The notes under the pieces: model-generated | Seen by the model: only the letters and a program-made list of their open reading frames with translations | Told to the model about the DNA's origin: nothing | The model's database searches: none | Source of the DNA: Candidatus Microgenomatus sp. | GTDB lineage: Bacteria; Patescibacteriota; Microgenomatia; UBA8517 | DNA: 48,018 nucleotides | Direction of reading: 5' to 3' | Assembly (NCBI GenBank): GCA_020724555.1 | Contig: DYGT01000001.1 | Coordinates: forward strand, 129,197-177,214 | In this document: positions 27,182-34,363 of the stretch, in pieces | Layout of the letters: each line of letters begins with the position of its first letter | Numbering within the stretch: the stretch's first letter is position 1 | Position numbers and translations under genes: made by a program

Positions 27182-28195
27182 TTATATTTTCTTTTTCGCT
27201 GAATAAATATCGTTTTTCTTAAGCCAGTCTTTAATAAATTGAACTTTTTTACGGAGTTCTTGTGTTGTGTATGATTCTGGTCTGGGTAATATTCTCCATT
27301 TATTAGTTTTCTCATCTAGTTCAAAACGAATAAAACCAAAAAAGGCATCCTTCAAGTCTAGTCCTGGGCATTTATCATAAAAATAACACGCGTTTCTCAT
27401 GTTCATGACAATGTCTTCTTGTTTGTGTGTCCTAAATGCATTTGTAATTGCAGGGGGACTTTCTAAATGATAAGCAATAGCGTTTTTGAGATATGTTGGT
27501 TTGAATCCTTTGCGAAATAGTCTGTAAGCGAGTTCCCAATCCTCATTACCCCACCCATAATAGTTTTCATCAAAATATACATAACTAGATCTCTTAACAC
27601 TCAAATTGCAGCTAAAACAAGCCTTCCATGGATGTTTGGAATTTAACCATTCTACTCTTTTATTATCTTCAAACATATTTCTTTTTATGCTTTCGTCGTC
27701 AATTTCCCAGTCAGATGCGAGCTTATCTAGCACTTTTTGAGTGCTGTTTTTTTCTATAAAAGAAATATTTTTTTCATTAATGACACCTCTCCACAATCTA
27801 TTGCCAGCAACGAGCAAATTATGCTTGGATTTTTGATGAGCTTTAAAATGCCTTTCCACCAAGGATCTATCTGGGATCATATCACCATCAAGAAAAAGTA
27901 GAATTTTACCCTTTGCAATTTTAATGCCGTTATTTCTAGCTTCTGTTGGTCTGATTCCTTTATCTTGTTGCCAAACGTATTTGATAAATACATTAGTATC
28001 CTTTGCAATTTTTTCAACTGTTTTGAACATTGAAGGTGTTGAACCATCATCTGTGATAATTATTTCGTAATCACAACTTGTTTTTTGGGCAAGAAGAGAT
28101 TGGAGAATTAGTTTGACTGTAATACCTTGATTGAAACAGACTACAATTACACTAAGATCTGGTTTTTTTCTTTTAAGTAAGTCTTTATTTATCAT
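27182..28195 (-). CDS. Glycosyltransferase family 2
   Basis: LSVIVVCFNQGITVKLILQSLLAQ, IITDDGSTP, RNNGIKIAKGKILLFLDGDMIPD, WGNEDWELAYRL. Confidence 0.85.
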   Translation of the reverse strand: MINKDLLKRKKPDLSVIVVCFNQGITVKLILQSLLAQKTSCDYEIIITDDGSTPSMFKTVEKIAKDTNVFIKYVWQQDKGIRPTEARNNGIKIAKGKILLFLDGDMIPDRSLVERHFKAHQKSKHNLLVAGNRLWRGVINEKNISFIEKNSTQKVLDKLASDWEIDDESIKRNMFEDNKRVEWLNSKHPWKACFSCNLSVKRSSYVYFDENYYGWGNEDWELAYRLFRKGFKPTYLKNAIAYHLESPPAITNAFRTHKQEDIVMNMRNACYFYDKCPGLDLKDAFFGFIRFELDEKTNKWRILPRPESYTTQELRKKVQFIKDWLKKNDIYSAKKKI

Positions 28196-28245
28196 AAGTT
28201 TAAATTGAGCCCATGATATGGTATTATACGGCTTATATAAACACT

Positions 28246-28349
28246 ATGCAAAAGAATTATATAAAAAATCATATTCAATTTTCGTCGGGATTTCAGAAAA
28301 TCGACGAAAAAGACTTTGAGGTTGTGGAGAGAAAGAGTGTCGGACACCC
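28246..28349 (+). pseudogene. IS-truncated N-terminus resembling archaeal-type methionine adenosyltransferase
   Basis: MQKNYIKNHIQFSSGFQKIDEKDFEVVERKSVGHP then IS left end; VERKxxGHP matches the archaeal-type MAT N-terminal motif. Confidence 0.5.
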
Positions 28350-28380
28350 TGTCAAGTACCCCTTTTGGTAGACACGAATT

Positions 28381-29181
28381 CTAATACAGGTGTTTGTGTT
28401 TGAAAACGTTTGGTGGCATCTTTAGGGTTGTATGAATACGCTGGTTGTTGTAATAGAAAATTACTTGGTGAATTGCCTCAATAAGCTCTCCTGGTGTTTC
28501 AAATCTCTCAAATTCAAGCCCCAAGTCAGTCTTGAAATTATTGTAAAAGCTCTCCTGGTAGCCATTTTCCCAGGGGCTACTTTTCTTGCTCATTGATATT
28601 TGTATTCCTAATTTACCCATAAGCTCTGAGTATTCTTTTGAGCAGTACTCACTCCCTTGATCTGTATGTACCACTTTAGGCAAACCAGTATTTAGTACTG
28701 CATCCCAAAAGGCCTCAAGCACAAACTCCTTTGTGTGCTTGGTTGAGATACTCCAGCCAACAATCTCTCGTGTAAAAAGGTCCATAAAAGTGGCAAGATA
28801 GACAAATCTTTTGTTCCACCTCAGATATGTAAAGTCCCCAACATAAACAATTCCTGAACTCAATGGGCAGAGGCCTTTGATAAGATTTTGGTACTCTGCC
28901 TCTGGTCTCCTCTCATCCCTCCTTTTTCTCCACCTTGCTTTTCTTTTGTATGGTTTAATTCCATATAGTTTCATGACTCTTCTGACTCTCTTCTTGCCAA
29001 TACATAAGGCTAGAGCTATTCTTCTGTGGCCATAGCTGGGGTGGGCTGACATCACAGAAAGGATTTGTTGCCTCAAGACCTCATCTTTTGATACAAGTTT
29101 TTGTACCTTGTAAACAGAAGCCCTTGATAATCCAAGAACAGCACAAATCCTTTCCTTGTTGAAAGAAGGAAACCTAGTCAC
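28381..29181 (-). CDS. IS3-family transposase OrfB (DDE integrase core)
   Basis: GDFTYLRWNKRFVYLATFMDLFTREIVGWSISTKHT, VHTDQGSEYCS, SPWENGYQESFYNNFKTDLG. Confidence 0.96.
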   Translation of the reverse strand: MTRFPSFNKERICAVLGLSRASVYKVQKLVSKDEVLRQQILSVMSAHPSYGHRRIALALCIGKKRVRRVMKLYGIKPYKRKARWRKRRDERRPEAEYQNLIKGLCPLSSGIVYVGDFTYLRWNKRFVYLATFMDLFTREIVGWSISTKHTKEFVLEAFWDAVLNTGLPKVVHTDQGSEYCSKEYSELMGKLGIQISMSKKSSPWENGYQESFYNNFKTDLGLEFERFETPGELIEAIHQVIFYYNNQRIHTTLKMPPNVFKHKHLY

Positions 29182-29450
29182 TAACCCCTTGAAGACATCT
29201 CTCTTTTTTTTAGCTTTGTCAAATCCATTGTAAGAGCCCCAACTATGGCTTTTAATTCCTCATTTTCCCTCCTCAGTCTCCTCACCTCCATTACACTGGC
29301 ACCAGAATCTGCTTTCCCCCTCAGCCAATAGTAAATAGTCTTTGTACTCACTCCATAATCCTTTGACACATCAACTACCTTGGCTCCACCTTTAATTTTA
29401 GATATGATCTCCTCTTTGACTTCTTTTGATATTCCTGCCAACTTAACCAC
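29181..29450 (-). CDS. IS3-family transposase OrfA (HTH)
   Basis: DVSKDYGVSTKTIYYWLRGK...RRLRRENEELKAIVG; A8G slippery run allows a -1 OrfAB fusion. Confidence 0.94.
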   Translation of the reverse strand: MVKLAGISKEVKEEIISKIKGGAKVVDVSKDYGVSTKTIYYWLRGKADSGASVMEVRRLRRENEELKAIVGALTMDLTKLKKREMSSRG

Positions 29451-29507
29451 CCCCTAGTCAGTAAGATTCATTTTAGAATCTGTGTCTACTTTAATGGGTA
29501 CCTGTCA

Positions 29508-29820
29508 GGCCATCCTCTGTTACCCATTCTGCACCGTGCTTGCCGTTGTATTGGGTGCAGTGGTAGTAGTGATAAGTCTTACCACTTTTCTTAATTTTCC
29601 TTTCAGGGGTTATCAAACAACCGCAATCGGCACACCTAATCAAACTTCTGTATAAGAACGGCAAACCAGCGTATTTGAAGTGCTTTTTATGGTGTCCTGT
29701 TTTAATCTCTTGGACTTTATCAAACAGCTCTTTGCTTACCAAAGATTCGTTTCCGGTTAAGCCTAATATTGCCTTTGCCGGAGATTTACCAGGTTTATCT
29801 GGAACGAGAAGGTTATTCAC
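29508..29820 (-). pseudogene. Internal fragment of a large serine recombinase (recombinase and zinc beta-ribbon region)
   Basis: SLVSKELFDKVQEIKTGHHKKHFKYAGLPFLYRSLIRCADCGCLITPERKIKKSGKTYHYYHCTQYNGKHG; cut by the IS on one side and a decayed transposase on the other. Confidence 0.8.
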
Positions 29821-29824
29821 CTTG

Positions 29825-30236
29825 CAACTTTTATTGGTTTGTTTACAAGGGAAATTGTGGGCTGGTCAGTTTCCACCAAACACACTACAGAACTAGTAAT
29901 CGAGGCTTTCTTATAGATACTATACCTAATAACGGGAAGGCCGTTTATTGTTCATACTGACCAAGGGAGTGAGTACATATCTAAAAATTGGGCTCAGCTT
30001 ATGGAGAGTTTAGATATCAAAATTAGTATGTCAAAAAAGGCCTCACCTTGGGAGAATTGATATCAGGAGAGCTTCTTCAACAACTTTAAAACTGACCTGG
30101 GACTGGAATTTGAGAGATTTGAGACATCATTACCCAAAGAATCCACTTATCACCTAGAACCACACCAACCAAATTCAGACAAAGATCCGTTTCAAACTTT
30201 CTCAGAAAGAGTGTATTAAAAGGGGTAATTGACAAC
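29825..30236 (+). pseudogene. Decayed IS3-family transposase and IS end (diverged from the intact copies)
   Basis: LFTREIVGWSVSTKHTTELVIEAFL, HTDQGSEYISKNWAQLMESLDIKISMSKKASPWEN*YQESFFNNFKTDLGLEFERFET, then ggggtaattgaca (IS-end-like). Confidence 0.8.
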
Positions 30237-30351
30237 TGCGCGTATACGGTTAACTCCGGCCTTAATAATTCTTTTTGCTAACACTCTTGATAGTCTTAAA
30301 AATTATCTTAAGAAAAAAAGACTTAAAATCATTCTTACAAAGGCATAGATT

Positions 30352-31320
30352 TTATGGTGAAGAACTAAAATCTGTTCTTCTAGGATGATTCCGATGTTTG
30401 AAATACTCATAAGGTCCAATTAAGTTTCCAGCTATCCCTGCAAGTAGAATGTTTGCAGGAAGGGGATATCTTCCGGCTAAGCTTCGCAACATTCTGGAAG
30501 CATTTTGACCTGGCCGATAAACTAGTTGAAACAAACTCCTTGCGTCACCAAATTCCACGAAAAACTTCGTGTGGATTGCTGTGTCACTAATTCCATAAAC
30601 ATAAAGTTTTGATTTTAGTTCTTCCATAGTATCGGGGTGGTGATGAGCAACAACTGCCGTAGGATCATAAACAACCGTATGGCCATGTTGCAATACCTTA
30701 TATGTTAAATCTAGATCAGCTCCAGCACCTCCAATAGGTTCACCAGGGCCAAATCTTTCGTCATGTCCTTCTATCTCTTGTAGAACTTCTCTTTTTACCA
30801 CATGGTTTGCTCCCATAGTCACAAGTTGTACCGGCACTCCATGTAAGTAAAACCTATTAAAAAATTCTGGCCCAGCTACGATTCGTTTAGTTCCCTTGTC
30901 AAGTGCACCTTTCTTTTCCCACTTTTCTTGAGCTTCTGTTGTAGTCTCTGCTGCTATAACTCTACCAGATACATAAGCCACACTTTCTTCAGAAAAATTA
31001 GACATTAAACGATCCAGCCATTGTGAGTTAAGAACTACAATATCGTCGTCAAGAAACGCTATATATTTACTAGGGAGATTATCAATAGCTAAGTTCATAG
31101 CAGTACTTTTTCCCAAGCCTTTTGCAGGTATATACTCAGCAGGATACGAAAGCGTAACTTGCCTTGTGTCAGGAGTAGAGCTGCTATCTACAACGACGGG
31201 CTTAAAATCACTTCTCTCAAGGTATCCAAAATCTTGCAATGAGCCCAATAGACGATCAACATTATCAGGTCTATCCTTTGTCGGAATTATAAGTGATATT
31301 TCCCGCTGCTCTGCACTCAT
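30352..31320 (-). CDS. Glycosyltransferase family 2
   Basis: ISLIIPTKDRPDNVDRLLGSLQDFG, YIAFLDDDIVV, GAGADLDLTYKVLQHG. Confidence 0.85.
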   Translation of the reverse strand: MSAEQREISLIIPTKDRPDNVDRLLGSLQDFGYLERSDFKPVVVDSSSTPDTRQVTLSYPAEYIPAKGLGKSTAMNLAIDNLPSKYIAFLDDDIVVLNSQWLDRLMSNFSEESVAYVSGRVIAAETTTEAQEKWEKKGALDKGTKRIVAGPEFFNRFYLHGVPVQLVTMGANHVVKREVLQEIEGHDERFGPGEPIGGAGADLDLTYKVLQHGHTVVYDPTAVVAHHHPDTMEELKSKLYVYGISDTAIHTKFFVEFGDARSLFQLVYRPGQNASRMLRSLAGRYPLPANILLAGIAGNLIGPYEYFKHRNHPRRTDFSSSP

Positions 31321-31913
31321 TTTTTGCCTCCCTTTAGAGTCTCTAACAAATCTTGTAATTCTTGAGTAACTTGCTCGACAGACTTTGTGCCATCTATCCT
31401 ATGGATTGCGGTAGCTGGCTCAAATACCGCTAAGAGCTTGTCATACCAATATTCAATCCTTTCGGGGAATTTAAGCCACATATTATTTTCATCAATTACT
31501 CGACCGGAGGTAACAGCACGCTCTGCTGAAACTTCAGGAGGAACATCTATAAAAATATAGTGGTCTGGTCTATAAAGCTTGCCTCCAAGCTCGTTAATAA
31601 ACCAACGATATACAGGGTACGCCGAGATTCCTCTTTGTTCTTCAAAGACAGTATAAAAGGTTAGAGTGGATAAGTAACCCCGATCTATCAATTTAATTGG
31701 TGCATCTGTTTCCCTTGCTCGCCGAAGCTTGTCTTCATCTCTTTCAAGAAAAAATTCAGTTGGAGGGTTCTTCAGGTCTGCGGGCCATTCTTTGTAAATT
31801 TTCGCTACATCAGCAGAAGTTATTGCCTGCATTGCAGTCGTTTTTCCACAGCAAGAGAGACCCTCTAAAAAGATTGTTAAAGTTTCTGGTAGATGTCTTA
31901 TTTCTGCGCTCAT
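31317..31913 (-). CDS. P-loop nucleoside/nucleotide kinase (thymidylate-kinase-like)
   Basis: FLEGLSCCGKTTAMQAI Walker A, LIDRGYLSTLTFY, DHYIFIDVPPEVSAER. Confidence 0.65.
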   Translation of the reverse strand: MSAEIRHLPETLTIFLEGLSCCGKTTAMQAITSADVAKIYKEWPADLKNPPTEFFLERDEDKLRRARETDAPIKLIDRGYLSTLTFYTVFEEQRGISAYPVYRWFINELGGKLYRPDHYIFIDVPPEVSAERAVTSGRVIDENNMWLKFPERIEYWYDKLLAVFEPATAIHRIDGTKSVEQVTQELQDLLETLKGGKK

Positions 31914-31924
31914 GCGCCCGATAC

Positions 31925-32494
31925 TCAGGCAGAAGTCAAGTTATATTCTTTAACTAAATATTCAGCAAGCTTTATCCAACAATCCATATTCCAAAGCGAT
32001 AGTCTTTCTGTTTCTGAAAGGGTTCCAATTGGTTTGTCATAACCTTGTGGAATATAAAGCTGATCAATAGTCGATCCTTCACCTTGTGCTTCTATTGCTA
32101 GTTTTCCAGAATTTCGAGCTATAAAGCTGACAGGATCTTTTCCCGGTTCGCAATATGTTACGCATACTGGGCTGTACACTGTCCTGTTTTCTTTACCACT
32201 CATCAAGTTTAGCAAATCTTGAGGAGTAAACCACTGGTTTATAAATTTGATAAAGGGTCCGGGGAATCCGTTTAAAGCCTCAATGTAATATGCAGCATCT
32301 GTGACGACAACAGACTTGCCTAAGTGGTCACTAGCATACTTGGCTGAAAATTCTGCTACCTTTTGACAATCTGTGTGTTGAATTTCAGGAGTTTCAATTT
32401 TTTGATTAGTTAAGTTAATAGGGTATTTTGCCAAAATCATTCTTGCTTGTTCAAGCTTTCTTTGATTGCCGGTAACGAAAATTAAGTCAAACAT
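31925..32494 (-). CDS. HAM1/RdgB-like non-canonical NTP pyrophosphatase
   Basis: FVTGNQRKLEQARMIL, VVVTDAAYYIEALNGFPGPFIKF. Confidence 0.8.
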   Translation of the reverse strand: MFDLIFVTGNQRKLEQARMILAKYPINLTNQKIETPEIQHTDCQKVAEFSAKYASDHLGKSVVVTDAAYYIEALNGFPGPFIKFINQWFTPQDLLNLMSGKENRTVYSPVCVTYCEPGKDPVSFIARNSGKLAIEAQGEGSTIDQLYIPQGYDKPIGTLSETERLSLWNMDCWIKLAEYLVKEYNLTSA

Positions 32495-32495
32495 A

Positions 32496-32532
32496 TGGCT
32501 TGGGTATTATAGCTGTCTTGGGTATTATAGCT
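32496..32532 (-). promoter_or_regulatory. Tandemly duplicated -10-like promoter segment
   Basis: AGCTATAATACCCAAGAC AGCTATAATACCCAAGCC on the minus strand just upstream of the HAM1-like gene. Confidence 0.5.
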
Positions 32533-32597
32533 ATTAAGAAGCATAAAGTAAATTAAGTGTTGAAAAGCTTAAGATATTTGCTAAAGTAGAAAAATTT

Positions 32598-33080
32598 ATG
32601 ACCTTACCAATAAAAGAAGGAGAACCAACTCCTGTTCAAACAATGACTATGATCACATTTACCTATCTGAGAGAGAGGTTAGAACAATCACGGGATAAAA
32701 GAAACACCATGATGGGTGGTTTGGGAGGAGCCGCCCTCTGTTGTTCGAGATTTACAACTTTTAGATGCCGAGATTGATTGGATAAACCAAGTTCTAGAAA
32801 ATAGCGAGGTGTTTCCTGCAAGGGAGGAAACTGATACTGTCGGCATTGGCAATATAGTGAGACTCAAATTTATAGATGAAGAAGAGGAAGAAACCTTCGA
32901 TTGGGCACATCCATTGATGCCTCTTTTTCTGCTGGAAACGTACCATGGATTTCAACGGAAAGTTTACTTGGGAAGTTCTTGAGGGCAAAAAGCAAGGAGA
33001 GACTATCTTATATCAACTTCCAAGATCAGATCAAAAATTGTTTGTAAAAGTTCTGGAAATTTTACCCGAAGTTAAACCAT
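32598..33080 (+). pseudogene. Frameshifted GreA/GreB-like gene
   Basis: MTLPIKEGEPTPVQTMTMITFTYLRERLEQSRDKRNTMMGG / IDWINQVLENSEVFPAREETDTVGIGNIVRLKFIDEEEEETF / LGTSIDASFSAGNVPWISTESLLGKFL / LEGKKQGETILYQLP in shifting frames. Confidence 0.55.
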
Positions 33081-33253
33081 GACTAGCAGTATTTGACCCC
33101 AACCTTATTATTCGAATAAACTCCTAATCAGAAATTAATAAAAACTCCTATAATTCGCGATAAAATGCGCTGTGCTGAATGAAAAAAGTAAATTAGATAA
33201 TAGTGAAATAAGAAAAAGGATATGTCAAGTACCCCTTTTGGTAGACACGAATT

Positions 33254-34054
33254 CTAATACAGGTGTTTGTGTTTGAAAACGTTTGGTGGCATCTTTAGGG
33301 TTGTATGAATACGCTGGTTGTTGTAATAGAAAATTACTTGGTGAATTGCCTCAATAAGCTCTCCTGGTGTTTCAAATCTCTCAAATTCAAGCCCCAAGTC
33401 AGTCTTGAAATTATTGTAAAAGCTCTCCTGGTAGCCATTTTCCCAGGGGCTACTTTTCTTGCTCATTGATATTTGTATTCCTAATTTACCCATAAGCTCT
33501 GAGTATTCTTTTGAGCAGTACTCACTCCCTTGATCTGTATGTACCACTTTAGGCAAACCAGTATTTAGTACTGCATCCCAAAAGGCCTCAAGCACAAACT
33601 CCTTTGTGTGCTTGGTTGAGATACTCCAGCCAACAATCTCTCGTGTAAAAAGGTCCATAAAAGTGGCAAGATAGACAAATCTTTTGTTCCACCTCAGATA
33701 TGTAAAGTCCCCAACATAAACAATTCCTGAACTCAATGGGCAGAGGCCTTTGATAAGATTTTGGTACTCTGCCTCTGGTCTCCTCTCATCCCTCCTTTTT
33801 CTCCACCTTGCTTTTCTTTTGTATGGTTTAATTCCATATAGTTTCATGACTCTTCTGACTCTCTTCTTGCCAATACATAAGGCTAGAGCTATTCTTCTGT
33901 GGCCATAGCTGGGGTGGGCTGACATCACAGAAAGGATTTGTTGCCTCAAGACCTCATCTTTTGATACAAGTTTTTGTACCTTGTAAACAGAAGCCCTTGA
34001 TAATCCAAGAACAGCACAAATCCTTTCCTTGTTGAAAGAAGGAAACCTAGTCAC
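33254..34054 (-). CDS. IS3-family transposase OrfB, copy 2
   Basis: Protein identical to 28381..29181. Confidence 0.96.
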   Translation of the reverse strand: MTRFPSFNKERICAVLGLSRASVYKVQKLVSKDEVLRQQILSVMSAHPSYGHRRIALALCIGKKRVRRVMKLYGIKPYKRKARWRKRRDERRPEAEYQNLIKGLCPLSSGIVYVGDFTYLRWNKRFVYLATFMDLFTREIVGWSISTKHTKEFVLEAFWDAVLNTGLPKVVHTDQGSEYCSKEYSELMGKLGIQISMSKKSSPWENGYQESFYNNFKTDLGLEFERFETPGELIEAIHQVIFYYNNQRIHTTLKMPPNVFKHKHLY

Positions 34055-34323
34055 TAACCCCTTGAAGACATCTCTCTTTTTTTTAGCTTTGTCAAATCCA
34101 TTGTAAGAGCCCCAACTATGGCTTTTAATTCCTCATTTTCCCTCCTCAGTCTCCTCACCTCCATTACACTGGCACCAGAATCTGCTTTCCCCCTCAGCCA
34201 ATAGTAAATAGTCTTTGTACTCACTCCATAATCCTTTGACACATCAACTACCTTGGCTCCACCTTTAATTTTAGATATGATCTCCTCTTTGACTTCTTTT
34301 GATATTCCTGCCAACTTAACCAC
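34054..34323 (-). CDS. IS3-family transposase OrfA, copy 2
   Basis: Protein identical to 29181..29450. Confidence 0.94.
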   Translation of the reverse strand: MVKLAGISKEVKEEIISKIKGGAKVVDVSKDYGVSTKTIYYWLRGKADSGASVMEVRRLRRENEELKAIVGALTMDLTKLKKREMSSRG

Positions 34324-34363
34324 CCCCTAGTCAGTAAGATTCATTTTAGAATCTGTGTCTACT

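Larger units (their letters stand above)
28350..29507 (-). mobile_element. IS3-family insertion sequence, copy 1 (1158 bp)
   Basis: Terminal IRs TGTCAAGTACCCCTTTTGGTAGACACGAATTCTAA / TGACAGGTACCCATTAAAGTAGACACAGATTCTAA; matches copy 33223..34380. Confidence 0.93.

Noticed and set aside
28277-28316. tttcgtcg...cgacgaaa inverted repeat as a terminator
   Set aside because: Falls inside the truncated MAT-like frame and lacks a T-tract on the coding side; likely coincidental or coding
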